Below are positions 1-9,221 of a stretch of DNA of 38,554 bases, in pieces. The notes below the pieces were generated by a model, which was not told the origin of the DNA, did not search any database, and saw only the letters and a program-made list of their open reading frames with translations. Origin of the DNA: Lachnospiraceae bacterium (lineage in GTDB: Bacteria; Bacillota; Clostridia; Lachnospirales; Lachnospiraceae); assembly GCA_017550535.1 (NCBI GenBank), contig JAFZOS010000025.1:1-38554 (forward strand). The letters are read 5' to 3'. Each line of letters begins with the position of its first letter. Within the stretch, counting starts at the first letter, position 1. The position numbers and the translations under genes were made by a program.

Positions 1-2
1 AG

Positions 3-818
3 CCCGGGGCAGTGATCGAAGAAACGGTTTTTAAGGAGGAAGGATCACAGGCGGCGGATAAGCCTGAGGGGGCATCCGATGAAGTCAGGGCAGATGATTC
101 TGATACGGGTGCGGATGATCCTTACGGGCAGGAAGAAGTGGTTAAGGATAAGGAAATAGCGGTGATAAACGAAGCGGTGATTCCTGACACAGGGGCAGAA
201 AATAGCGTCAGCGAAGATGAATTTTATATTACTGAAATAACCGATGAAATATTTGACAGGATATACGGTAAGTCCTTTAAGGAGGACTGCACGCTCCCGC
301 GGGAAGACCTTCGTTACCTTCATGTCCTTAATAAGGATAAGGACGGGAATGTTCTTGAGGGTGAGATGATCGTAAATAAACATATAGCGGAGGATGTGCT
401 TGAGATATTACGGGAGCTGTATGATTCTGATTATCCCATTGAAAAGATAAGGCTGGTCGACGAATACGATGCGGATGACGATAAGTCTATGGAGGATAAC
501 AATTCGTCGAGCTTTAACTACAGGACGGTCCCGGGATCAAAGAAGATGTCCAAACACAGTATGGGTATGGCTATCGATATAAATCCGCGGTATAATCCGT
601 ATATCCGCTATAAAAACGGGCAGAGCATCATCACTCCCGAAAACGGTATCGAGTATGCCGACAGGGAAGCGGAGTTTGATTATAAGATAGAAAAGGGAGA
701 TCTGTGCTATAACCTGTTTATAGAGCATGGCTTTGAATGGGGTGGCGCGTGGAACAGCAGCAAGGATTATCAGCATTTTGATATACCGGATGCAAAGATA
801 AATGAGTGGTATCCGTAG
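3..818 (+). CDS. M15-family D-Ala-D-Ala carboxypeptidase-like protein, 5'-truncated
   Basis: The reading frame is open to the left window edge, so the true start is probably outside; the GTG at 12 has no convincing ribosome site. The first ~70 residues are acidic and low-complexity, typical of a linker after a signal or membrane segment that is not visible here. The C-terminal half carries the pattern of the Peptidase_M15_4 group: a SKHSMGMAIDINP stretch (zinc ligands His and Asp) and a terminal YQHFD stretch (last zinc ligand). Enzymes of this family cut peptidoglycan stem peptides outside the membrane, either as D,D-carboxypeptidases or L-Ala-D-Glu endopeptidases. Which bond this one cuts cannot be told from sequence. 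A lipoprotein gene follows after 27 bp on the same strand. Confidence 0.75.
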   Translation, partial: PGAVIEETVFKEEGSQAADKPEGASDEVRADDSDTGADDPYGQEEVVKDKEIAVINEAVIPDTGAENSVSEDEFYITEITDEIFDRIYGKSFKEDCTLPREDLRYLHVLNKDKDGNVLEGEMIVNKHIAEDVLEILRELYDSDYPIEKIRLVDEYDADDDKSMEDNNSSSFNYRTVPGSKKMSKHSMGMAIDINPRYNPYIRYKNGQSIITPENGIEYADREAEFDYKIEKGDLCYNLFIEHGFEWGGAWNSSKDYQHFDIPDAKINEWYP

Positions 819-845
819 GAATACAGACACGAAAGCGAGGTATGA

Positions 846-2651
846 ATGAAAAATCTTAAAAAGCTGACAGCCTTATTGATGGCGGCGGCGATGGCTGCAA
901 GCCTGTGTGCATGCAATATAAACATCAATGACGGGCGGAGCAGGGATAACGGACAGGATAATGCGGACAGCGCGGTTACTGATGAAGCGGACGCTACGGT
1001 TACCGGGGAAGCAACGGGTGAGGCTGCGGGAACCGACGCTTCAGTCGAAAAGAACGGGAATGTTATTATATTGTTTACGAGCGATGTCCACTGCGGTATC
1101 GACCAGGGCTTCGGATATGCGGGGCTTAAGCAGATAAGGGATAACTATGAAGCACAGGGCTATACGACTATACTTGTGGATGACGGTGATTCCATACAGG
1201 GTGATACCGTGGGCACGATAGGCAAGGGCGAAGCGATCATTGATCTGATGAATGCCCTTGAGTATGATGTGGCGATCCCCGGCAATCACGACTTTGATTA
1301 CGGCATGGAAAGGTTCCTTGAACTTACAGAAATGGCAGACTTTCCGTATGTATGCTGCAATTTCGTGTATAAGGGCGAACCGGTGTTTAAGCCGTATATC
1401 ATAAAGGAAGCGGCGGGACATAATATCGCGTTTGTCGGAGTGACAACGCCCAAGACGATAACATCGTCGACGCCGGCTTATTTCCAGGATGAAAACGGTG
1501 AGTTCGTATACGGCTTCTGCCAGGATGTGAGCGGACAGGGTGTTTACGATGCGGTGCAGAAGGCAGTGGATGATGCAAGGGCCGAGGGAGCCGATTATGT
1601 GTATGTTTTGGGACATATGGGCCTTGAGGAGGACTGTGCACCCTGGACATATGCAGATGTTATCGCAAATACAAACGGTATAGACGTATTCCTTGACGGA
1701 CACAGCCATGATACGGAACAGATAGTGATGAAGAATAAGGACGGAGAGGATGTTCCCCGTTCGGCAGTCGGTTATAAATTAAACAGTATAGGCTACAGCC
1801 TTATTGATGAAAACGGTATCAAAGAAACGAATATTCTGGGCTGGTCCGGTAAAAAGAGCGCTCCGGCTGCATTTGGCATACATAACGAAATAGAGGATTT
1901 GGTAAATGAGAAACTGGATGCACTGAGTGAAGAGCTAAACGAAAAGGTAGCAAAGAGTTCGGTTTTCCTTACAGTCAATGATCCCGTTAAAACGGATGAT
2001 GAAGGCAATCCCGTTAGGATGGTACGGCGCGGTGAGACCAATATGGGTGATCTTTGTGCCGATGCGTACCGCTTAAGGCTCGGCACGGATGTGGCCATCA
2101 TGAACGGCGGCGGCATCAGAGCGGAGATCGATGAAGGAGATATAACCTACGGTGAGATAATAAAGGTATTTCCGTTTAACAACCAGCTGTGTGTTATCAG
2201 GGTGACCGGACAGCAGATCCTTGATGCGCTTGAATGGGGCGCCAGGGTCGTACCCGCGGAAACAGGCGCATTCCTGCAGGTATCGGGAATGACATATGAG
2301 ATAGATATGTCTGTCGAAAGCGGATGCAAAGCCGATGAAAACGGTATGTGTATCGGTATAGAGGGTGATCGCCGTGTTAAGAACGTTAAGGTGGGTGATG
2401 AACCGATCGATCCTGAAAAAACATATACACTCGGAGGCATCGCGTATACGCTCCTTAATAACGGTGACGGCTTTACTGCATTTGATGATGCCGAGCTTTT
2501 GGAAAAAGATGTGATGCTCGATAACCAGCTGCTCATTGATTATATAATTGAGACCCTTAACGGTGAGATAGGTGAAGAATATGCCGATCCTTACGGGCAG
2601 GGCAGGATAACAATAATAGAAGAATCAAACGAAAGCGAAGGAGAAAACTAA
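846..2651 (+). CDS. 5'-nucleotidase / 2',3'-cyclic phosphodiesterase family lipoprotein
   Basis: A 601-residue exported metallophosphoesterase of the UshA/YfkN type. The N-terminus is a lipoprotein signal with lipobox LCAC and predicted lipidation at Cys23. A low-complexity linker follows, then the metallophosphoesterase domain: SDVH near residues 79-82, DDGDS near 112-116 and GNHD at 146-149, all metal-ligand motifs. The second half matches the 5'-nucleotidase C-terminal substrate domain, with a GGGIRAEI stretch. The likely job is dephosphorylating nucleotides or cyclic nucleotides at the cell surface for nucleoside and phosphate salvage. The ATG at 846 has AAAGCGAGG upstream. The stop codon overlaps the next start (TAATG), so the downstream hydratase is probably translationally coupled. 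Confidence 0.85.
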   Translation: MKNLKKLTALLMAAAMAASLCACNININDGRSRDNGQDNADSAVTDEADATVTGEATGEAAGTDASVEKNGNVIILFTSDVHCGIDQGFGYAGLKQIRDNYEAQGYTTILVDDGDSIQGDTVGTIGKGEAIIDLMNALEYDVAIPGNHDFDYGMERFLELTEMADFPYVCCNFVYKGEPVFKPYIIKEAAGHNIAFVGVTTPKTITSSTPAYFQDENGEFVYGFCQDVSGQGVYDAVQKAVDDARAEGADYVYVLGHMGLEEDCAPWTYADVIANTNGIDVFLDGHSHDTEQIVMKNKDGEDVPRSAVGYKLNSIGYSLIDENGIKETNILGWSGKKSAPAAFGIHNEIEDLVNEKLDALSEELNEKVAKSSVFLTVNDPVKTDDEGNPVRMVRRGETNMGDLCADAYRLRLGTDVAIMNGGGIRAEIDEGDITYGEIIKVFPFNNQLCVIRVTGQQILDALEWGARVVPAETGAFLQVSGMTYEIDMSVESGCKADENGMCIGIEGDRRVKNVKVGDEPIDPEKTYTLGGIAYTLLNNGDGFTAFDDAELLEKDVMLDNQLLIDYIIETLNGEIGEEYADPYGQGRITIIEESNESEGEN

Positions 2652-4942
2652 TGGTCAGATTAACGGAAACGGGTGCTTATCTTGTAAACGGGACTACGAT
2701 CATTCCGGATACCGAGGGGGCACCTGATAAGGCTGCGGCGGCAGCAGGCAGGCAGGTAAGTAAGGATGAGGCCGTAAAGAACACGATAGCTTACGGTATC
2801 CTTAAGGAACACAATACCGCTGATACCATGGATAAGCTTAAGATTAAGTTCGACAAGCTTACGTCCCACGACATCACCTTTGTGGGCATCATCCAGACGG
2901 CAAGGGCTTCGGGCCTTGAAAAGTTCCCGATACCTTATGTATTGACGAACTGCCACAACAGCTTGTGCGCGGTCGGCGGTACCATAAACGAGGATGACCA
3001 CATGTTTGGATTGTCCTGCGCGAAGAAGTACGGCGGCGTGTACGTTCCCCCGCATCAGGCAGTCATCCATCAGTTTGCGCGTGAGATGCTTGCAGGCTGC
3101 GGAAAGATGATCCTGGGATCTGATTCTCACACCCGTTACGGTGCACTCGGTACCATGGCTGTCGGAGAGGGCGGTCCCGAGCTTGTTAAGCAGCTGCTTA
3201 ACAGGACATACGATATAGACAGGCCCGGTGTTGTGGGCGTGTATCTTACAGGTGAGCCTATCCCCGGCGTAGGACCTCAGGACGTTGCGCTTGCGATAAT
3301 AGGTGCCGTGTTTAAGAACGGATATGTGAAGAATAAGGTAATGGAATTCGTGGGTCCGGGCGTTGCATCGCTTAGCGCCGATTTCAGGATAGGCGTGGAT
3401 GTGATGACCACCGAGACCACCTGCTTATCATCTATCTGGCGCACGGATGAGGAGATAAGGGAATTTTACAGGATCCACGGCAGGGAGGAAGAGTATAAGG
3501 AGCTTAACCCGGGTGACGTTGCATATTACGACGGACTTATCGAGATAGACTTAGGCACGATACGTCCGATGATCGCGATGCCGTTCCATCCTTCGAATAC
3601 ATACACGATAGATGAACTTAACGCAAACCTCCTTGATATCCTTGATGATGTTGAGAAGAAGGCGCTCGTTAGCCTTGACGGACAGGTTGAATATACGCTT
3701 AAGAATAAGGTACGCGACGGTAAGCTGTACGTTGACCAGGGAATAATCGCAGGCTGTGCCGGCGGCGGATTTGAAAATATCTGCGCGGCTGCTGATATAC
3801 TTGAAGGAACAAGCATAGGTTCCGATGAGTTTACCTTAAGCGTTTATCCCGCTTCGATGCCTGTATACATGGAGCTTATTAAGAACGGCTGCGCTGCAAA
3901 GATCCTTGAAACCGGTGCGGTATTAAAGACTGCATTCTGCGGACCTTGTTTCGGTGCCGGTGATACACCTGCGAACAATGCATTCTCGATAAGGCATTCG
4001 ACGCGTAACTTCCCGAACCGCGAAGGCTCCAAGCTTCAGAACGGACAGATTTCATCCGTTGCGCTTATGGATGCGCGTTCCATAGCGGCAACTGCGGCAA
4101 ACAAGGGATATTTAACGGGCGCGGATAAGGTTATAGAGGCTTCTACACTTAAGAAGTACAAGTATTTCTTTGATAAGACTATATATGAGAACAGGGTGTT
4201 TGATTCTAAGGGAGTGGCAGACCCTTCAGAGGAGATAAAGTTCGGCCCCAATATAAAGGACTGGCCCAAGATGAGCGCACTGCCCGAGAACCTCGTGCTG
4301 CGCGTGGTATCCGAGATACATGATCCCGTTACGACGACAGATGAACTGATTCCTTCGGGAGAAACCTCTTCGTTCCGTTCAAATCCTTTGGGACTTGCTG
4401 AGTTCACGCTCTCAAGGAAGGATCCCAATTACGTGGGACTTGCAAAGGAGATTAAGAAGGCCGAGGATGCAAGGATAAGCGGCGCTGATATCAATGCGGC
4501 AAACTCAGATGTTAAGGGCGTTATGGATAAGGTTAAGGCCAAGTTCCCCGATGCGGGTAAAGATAATACCGGTTTCGGAAGCACGATATTTGCAGTTAAG
4601 CCCGGTGACGGGTCCGCGCGTGAGCAGGCGGCTTCCTGCCAGAAGGTACTCGGCGGCTGGGCGAACATCGCAAATGAATACGCTACCAAGAGGTACCGCT
4701 CCAACCTTATAAACTGGGGAATGCTACCGTTCCTTATAAAGGACGGAGACCTTCCGTTTACGAATAAGGATTACCTTTTCTTCCCGGGCATCCGCAAGGC
4801 AGTGGAAGATAAGGCCGATGTCATCAAGGGATATGTGGTCGGCGATACGCTTAAGGAATTCGATGTCCGCCTCGGCGACCTGACCGATGATGAGAGGGAG
4901 ATAATCCTGAAGGGCTGTTTGATAAATTACTACGCAGGATAG
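2651..4942 (+). CDS. aconitase-superfamily hydratase (YbhJ-like)
   Basis: A 763-residue protein of the aconitase/IPM isomerase superfamily. Visible motifs are GSDSHTRYG (156-164, substrate and active-site region), a GCAGGG stretch with Cys369 and CGPCFG with Cys430 and Cys433. Together these give the three cysteines that hold the catalytic 4Fe-4S cluster. Length and the GCAGG variant (canonical aconitases have SCTNS) resemble E. coli YbhJ, a hydratase of unproven substrate, more than AcnA or AcnB. A citrate-cycle role is possible but not shown. The start overlaps the stop of the upstream nucleotidase by one base. The stop codon lies at the left edge of a long perfect palindrome that may end transcription. 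Confidence 0.8.
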   Translation: MVRLTETGAYLVNGTTIIPDTEGAPDKAAAAAGRQVSKDEAVKNTIAYGILKEHNTADTMDKLKIKFDKLTSHDITFVGIIQTARASGLEKFPIPYVLTNCHNSLCAVGGTINEDDHMFGLSCAKKYGGVYVPPHQAVIHQFAREMLAGCGKMILGSDSHTRYGALGTMAVGEGGPELVKQLLNRTYDIDRPGVVGVYLTGEPIPGVGPQDVALAIIGAVFKNGYVKNKVMEFVGPGVASLSADFRIGVDVMTTETTCLSSIWRTDEEIREFYRIHGREEEYKELNPGDVAYYDGLIEIDLGTIRPMIAMPFHPSNTYTIDELNANLLDILDDVEKKALVSLDGQVEYTLKNKVRDGKLYVDQGIIAGCAGGGFENICAAADILEGTSIGSDEFTLSVYPASMPVYMELIKNGCAAKILETGAVLKTAFCGPCFGAGDTPANNAFSIRHSTRNFPNREGSKLQNGQISSVALMDARSIAATAANKGYLTGADKVIEASTLKKYKYFFDKTIYENRVFDSKGVADPSEEIKFGPNIKDWPKMSALPENLVLRVVSEIHDPVTTTDELIPSGETSSFRSNPLGLAEFTLSRKDPNYVGLAKEIKKAEDARISGADINAANSDVKGVMDKVKAKFPDAGKDNTGFGSTIFAVKPGDGSAREQAASCQKVLGGWANIANEYATKRYRSNLINWGMLPFLIKDGDLPFTNKDYLFFPGIRKAVEDKADVIKGYVVGDTLKEFDVRLGDLTDDEREIILKGCLINYYAG

Positions 4943-5044
4943 ACACGGGTGGACCATGGGGACGGGGTTAGGGGGCCATTTTTATGAAACCCAAAAATGG
5001 CCCCCTAACCCCGTCCCCATGGTCCACAGCCCAACCCCGTGTCT
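4941..5044. repeat. long palindrome with GGGGACGG core between convergent genes
   Basis: The arms at 4949-4983 and 4993-5027 are perfect reverse complements over 35 bp, with a 9-base loop. Outside them AGACACGGG (4941-4949) and CCCCGTGTCT (5035-5044) pair again with small bulges. It begins within the aconitase stop codon and lies between two convergent genes. It could act as a bidirectional terminator, although no long T-tract follows. It shares the GGGGACGG core with three other elements here (16858-16888, 23919-23986, 29357-29383), which suggests a mobile or REP-like repeat family. Confidence 0.8.
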
Positions 5045-5066
5045 GAACATTTCCCCGTGACTTATC

Positions 5067-6137
5067 CTACCTGCTTAAATCCAGATGCTGCACGGTTCCC
5101 GCCTGCCCGTTCTCATAAAGGAACAGGCCTGTTTTACGGATGACACCGTTTAATGAATTGTCGCTTAAATTCTTAAGCGAGAAGTTAGTCGAAACGTTAC
5201 CTAAGTAGATAGCGCCCACACCTTTTTCGGACAGTCCGTACAGTGACTGGCTTCCGTCCTCGTTAGGTGAGTAGATAATGAGCTTGTCCCAGATCTCATC
5301 CGCTTCGTCGATCCATCCGTTTCCATCGGAATCATACGCGGCAAGGTCCTTAAAGCCGTCGCCCGATCCTGTTCCGAACAGTTCGCTGCCGTCATTTATC
5401 ACACCGTCCCCGTTCTTATCAAGCGCAAGGAAACCGCTGCCCTTATTAAGCATAGAGATGCTGTCCTTAACGCCGTCAGAATCAATATCAAACATAAATT
5501 TCTGGTCAGATACCGAAGCTATATCGGAATCGATGTTGATGACAAGCGGATCACAGAGCTTACCTATATCAAGGGTATGCTCCTTTTCATAATATTCTTC
5601 AAAACTCCTGCTCATCTGAAAACTTAAGTTAAAGTCAAGCTCCCGGCCGTCTGCCGTTACGACCTTGCCGACCGTACTGTAGCTTACGTCTTCAACCTCG
5701 GCAAAGTAGTGTGCTTCACATGTCCGAAGGCTCAGTCCCGACAGGGACATACCGCTGCCCTGATCGGAAGCCGACGCAGCGCCGTTTTCATTTTTATAAC
5801 GTTTATAAGGATCGTCATCCTCGTCGAGCCTGCCGCCGAACAGGAGCCTTATAAGGAAGTTGATACACTGGGTCCTTATCCTGTCCATTGCGGATTCTTC
5901 ATAGTGATTCGGTGTGATGCGCGTAGTCCTCATGGATCCGTAGCGCTTCATAAGGTTGTCCATCGAGTTTCTGAAGCTGCCTTTTTCCTCATCCGAAACG
6001 CGGCTGTTGGTCTCCCCCACAGTATCTTCAAGTGAAGGAGATGATTTAACTCCGATGGCCATACCATACGCATCCATGCGCAGTGAGGAGTATTTCCTGA
6101 CGGATTCCATTCCTATGCTGCTGCTTGAAATGATCAA
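5067..6137 (-). CDS. EF-hand-like calcium-loop protein of unknown function
   Basis: The frame extends to an ATG at 6173, but that start has no ribosome site. A TTG at 6135-6137 has AAAGGGGGAC eight bases upstream and gives an N-terminus beginning (M)IISSSSIGMES, so I use it (356 residues). The C-terminal half holds Asp-rich loops of the calcium-binding DxDxDG type: DIDSDG near 217, DKNGDGVIND near 240 and DSDGNGWIDE near 269. No signal peptide or membrane segment is obvious. The middle is Ser/Gly-rich and low in complexity. I recall similar proteins with a conserved SSS-rich N-terminus in Lachnospiraceae but know of no proven role. Calcium or another divalent ion probably stabilises the C-terminal fold. 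Confidence 0.7.
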   Translation of the reverse strand: MIISSSSIGMESVRKYSSLRMDAYGMAIGVKSSPSLEDTVGETNSRVSDEEKGSFRNSMDNLMKRYGSMRTTRITPNHYEESAMDRIRTQCINFLIRLLFGGRLDEDDDPYKRYKNENGAASASDQGSGMSLSGLSLRTCEAHYFAEVEDVSYSTVGKVVTADGRELDFNLSFQMSRSFEEYYEKEHTLDIGKLCDPLVINIDSDIASVSDQKFMFDIDSDGVKDSISMLNKGSGFLALDKNGDGVINDGSELFGTGSGDGFKDLAAYDSDGNGWIDEADEIWDKLIIYSPNEDGSQSLYGLSEKGVGAIYLGNVSTNFSLKNLSDNSLNGVIRKTGLFLYENGQAGTVQHLDLSR

Positions 6138-6310
6138 TAAACAGTCCCCCTTTGTTTTGGGGATCACCACCATTTAATCGCATCCGTCCGTGTTTACAAA
6201 TAAAAAAGAGCATATACATTACGCAGTAATCCGTTGCTGTTTCATGTATGCCCTCCGTGGTCGATCCATGTAGTGATTATTCAATCCGGCCATGATTGAA
6301 ATGCGATGTT

Positions 6311-6339
6311 TTGCATCTGTTTATTATATCGGTTATAAT
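6311..6339 (+). promoter_or_regulatory. sigma-A promoter for the lipase-like gene
   Basis: TTGCAT (6311-6316), a 17-base spacer and a perfect TATAAT (6334-6339). It lies downstream of the ATG at 6292, so that longer frame cannot be the start used from this promoter. This supports the start at 6394. Confidence 0.7.
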
Positions 6340-6393
6340 CATCAAATAATAACCCCTTTAAATGATCAAAGGAGAATCAAACGGAGACAGGTT

Positions 6394-7761
6394 ATGAAAA
6401 CACTTAAGTCGTTTAAGACAATTATCCTTGATATACTGGCAGCCTTAGGAGTCATCCTTGCCGCAAATTCGCCGCTTATCATAACATCGCTGATGCCGGG
6501 GAGGTTCATATTTGTTCCGGCGGGGTGGCTTATCGTCATTGTAATGATGATATCACCCGATCCTCTGTATCCGCGCGTAAAAAGCGGGCGGCTTAAGATA
6601 CTCAGGAACGGCCTTAACCTTCTCCTCGTTTTTTGCATAAGCAGTGTGATTCTTATCCCGCTTGTAATTCTCATGGCTTCAGGACGGACCGGCTTTCCCG
6701 GGATAATGCTCTCGCCTGTCATATGGATCGTTAATTTCATAATAATAGCAGCTGCATTAACGCTTATATTCTTTGCCGGCATGATAAGGGTGTATGTCTC
6801 ATCCGAACAGCTTGCGATAAAGTGGCGCATCATAGGGCTTATCTGCGGATTGCTGCCCATAATAAATATCGTGATGCTAATAAAGATCATCTCGGTGGTA
6901 TCGGCCGAGCTTGATTATGAGAATGCAAGGCTTATTAAGGAAGAATCACGCAGGGGCGAAAACATATGTAAGACCAGGTATCCGATCCTGTTAGTACACG
7001 GTGTGTTCTTCCGTGATTTCAGATACTTAAATTACTGGGGAAGGATACCCGATGCCCTTGAAAAGAACGGAGCGGTCCTTTACTACGGAGAACATCAGTC
7101 GGCTGCGTCGGTTGCCGAGTGCGGCCGTGAACTTGCGCAGCGTATTGAAAGTATAGTAAAGGAAACAGGGTGTGAAAAGCTCAATGTGATCGCCCACTCA
7201 AAGGGCGGACTGGACACGCGGTATGCGATATCAAAATGCGGCGCTGATAAATATGTGGCTTCGCTTACTACGATAAACACGCCTCACAGGGGCTGCGAAT
7301 TTGCCGACTATCTTTTAGGTAAGATACCGGCGTCTCAGCAGCAGGCGATCGCAGCCGCATATAACGGAGCATTTAAAAAGCTGGGCGATGAAAAACCGGA
7401 CTTCCTTGAGGCAGTCGGCGACCTTACTCATGAAGCCTGCACAAGGTTTAACAATGAAGTTAAGGATGTCCCCGGAATCATATATAAGAGCATAGGTTCA
7501 AAGCTTAACAAAAGCAGCGGCGGCAGGTTCCCCCTTAATATGTCATATCATCTTGTAAAGTATTTTGACGGTGATAACGACGGCCTTGTCGGTGAAGGCT
7601 CGTTTGAATGGGGAAGCAGCTACAGATACCTTAAGGTTAAAGGAAACAGGGGCATCTCTCACGGCGATATGATCGACTTAAACAGGGAGAACATCCCGGA
7701 CTTTGACGTCCGGGAGTTCTACATAGATCTGGTAAAAGAAATTAAGGAAATGGGATTATAG
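6394..7761 (+). CDS. membrane-anchored lipase-like alpha/beta hydrolase
   Basis: The start at 6394 (455 residues) is chosen because GGAGA lies six to seven bases upstream and the promoter is at 6311-6339. Residues 1-170 form about five hydrophobic segments, so the protein is anchored in the membrane. From about residue 195 there is an alpha/beta-hydrolase domain like bacterial class I triacylglycerol lipases. It has an LLVHG oxyanion region near 200, the nucleophile Ser269 in AHSKGG, a DGDNDGLV loop near 392-399 similar to the calcium site of Pseudomonas-type lipases, and a probable catalytic His423 in ISHGD. The substrate is likely a lipid or ester, unproven. Its 3' end overlaps the convergent glutamine synthetase gene by 6 bp. 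Confidence 0.8.
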   Translation: MKTLKSFKTIILDILAALGVILAANSPLIITSLMPGRFIFVPAGWLIVIVMMISPDPLYPRVKSGRLKILRNGLNLLLVFCISSVILIPLVILMASGRTGFPGIMLSPVIWIVNFIIIAAALTLIFFAGMIRVYVSSEQLAIKWRIIGLICGLLPIINIVMLIKIISVVSAELDYENARLIKEESRRGENICKTRYPILLVHGVFFRDFRYLNYWGRIPDALEKNGAVLYYGEHQSAASVAECGRELAQRIESIVKETGCEKLNVIAHSKGGLDTRYAISKCGADKYVASLTTINTPHRGCEFADYLLGKIPASQQQAIAAAYNGAFKKLGDEKPDFLEAVGDLTHEACTRFNNEVKDVPGIIYKSIGSKLNKSSGGRFPLNMSYHLVKYFDGDNDGLVGEGSFEWGSSYRYLKVKGNRGISHGDMIDLNRENIPDFDVREFYIDLVKEIKEMGL

Positions 7762-9186
7762 GTCGTAGTATTCTGCGAATTCCGCGGGATGCGGCAAGCG
7801 GGAAATCCTGCTGCTTGCCTTCCTGCACCTTCCGATAAGCTGTGTGAGCAGCCTTTCGGGGAATACACCGCCTGCAGTTAAATAATCATGATCCTCGGTA
7901 AGCGCATCAAGGGCTTCATCCAGTGTTGTGGGAAGTCCCGATAATTTCGCCTTTTCCTCATCCGAAAGCTCATAAAGGTTAAAGTCATACGGTCCCCAGC
8001 CTGATTTATGGGGATCTATCTTATTTTTTATACCGTCAAGACCGGCCATTAAGATGGCAGCATACGCATAATACGGATTGCAGGTCGCATCCGGATTCCT
8101 TAACTCGAAACGTTTGGTCTCGGGAGTCTTTGCATATGCCGGGATGCGGATTACCGCGCTGCGGTTTGACATCGCGTAACCGATGGTAACCGGAGCCTCA
8201 AATCCCGGAACCAGCCTCTTGTATGAGTTGGTCGATGGATTTGTGATCGCGCACAATGAGCGCGCGTGTGAAAGCAATCCGCCCATGAACCAGTGCGCTT
8301 CTTTGCTAAGCTGCGCATATCCCTTTGCATCGTAGAATACGGGCTTACCCTTCTTAAACAAAAGCATATGAACGTGCATACCGTTTCCTGCTTCACCTGC
8401 CAGGGGCTTTGGCATAAAGGTTGCGGTGCAGCCGTCCTTTACTGCTTCGTTTTTGATAACGTATTTTGCCGACATCGTATCATCGGCAAGCTTTAACATA
8501 TCGCCGAGTTCAACTTCTATTTCCATCTGCCCGCTGCCGCCGACTTCGGGATGATGGTATTTGACATCAATGCCCCAGTCGTTCATTGCAAGGCACATGC
8601 GGGACCGAAGATCGTTCCTTATATCAGTGGGGAGCGAATTGTGGTAACCGGTTCCGGGCTTTAACTGATAACCCTTGTTGTTATCCTCATGACCAGCCGC
8701 GAACCCGGCCTGCGGAGTGAATATCTCGGTATACATATTGTAGTAATCGGTGCTGTAATGAACGCTGTCAAAGATGTAGAATTCATACTCAGGTCCGATC
8801 ACCATCCTGTCGGCAACGCCAATCTCCTCCATGTATTCAAGCGCACGTATCGCAACGTTCCTCGGATACTGGTCAAACGGCCTGTTGTTCGGAAGATCGA
8901 TTATCCTTACATCACCGATCATGGACAATGTAGGGATCTCCGAATAACGGTCGACTACGGCTGATTCTAACACGGGAATGAACACCATATCGCTGTTTTC
9001 GATGGGCGCATACCCGTAATTGGAGCCGTCGAAACCGATGCCGTGCTCCATGGTGCTTTCCGTCAGCCTTTCCGCCGGGATACTTAAATGGCGCCACCTG
9101 CCGTCAATATCCGTCAGCTTGAAATCAACTATCCTTATTCCTTCGTCCTTGATGAGTTTTTGTACGTCTTTTAATGACTTAGCCAT
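7756..9186 (-). CDS. glnA: type I glutamine synthetase
   Basis: A 476-residue enzyme that makes glutamine from glutamate, ammonia and ATP in the cytosol. Typical motifs include the GFDGSNYG beta-grasp region, EYEF metal ligands, GNGMHVHM, NPSTNSYKRLVPG (ATP and glutamate site) and NRSAVIRIP. Length and motifs are closer to the GSI-beta form: a NLYEL stretch sits where E. coli GlnA has its adenylylated Tyr (NLYDL), and the C-terminus HPAEFAEYYDL resembles HPVEFELYYSV. No adenylyltransferase gene is visible here, so regulation is open. The start has AAGGAGGG seven bases upstream. The upstream lipoprotein gene is on the same strand only 35 bp away, so the two may be co-transcribed. Confidence 0.93.
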   Translation of the reverse strand: MAKSLKDVQKLIKDEGIRIVDFKLTDIDGRWRHLSIPAERLTESTMEHGIGFDGSNYGYAPIENSDMVFIPVLESAVVDRYSEIPTLSMIGDVRIIDLPNNRPFDQYPRNVAIRALEYMEEIGVADRMVIGPEYEFYIFDSVHYSTDYYNMYTEIFTPQAGFAAGHEDNNKGYQLKPGTGYHNSLPTDIRNDLRSRMCLAMNDWGIDVKYHHPEVGGSGQMEIEVELGDMLKLADDTMSAKYVIKNEAVKDGCTATFMPKPLAGEAGNGMHVHMLLFKKGKPVFYDAKGYAQLSKEAHWFMGGLLSHARSLCAITNPSTNSYKRLVPGFEAPVTIGYAMSNRSAVIRIPAYAKTPETKRFELRNPDATCNPYYAYAAILMAGLDGIKNKIDPHKSGWGPYDFNLYELSDEEKAKLSGLPTTLDEALDALTEDHDYLTAGGVFPERLLTQLIGRCRKASSRISRLPHPAEFAEYYDL

Positions 9187-9221
9187 AACAGCCCTCCTTA
9201 TAAAAACTCTTTTATAATTTT

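Noticed and set aside
6292-6393. Longer N-terminus of the lipase-like protein from 6292
   Set aside because: A strong promoter at 6311-6339 lies within it and the added residues lack a ribosome site.
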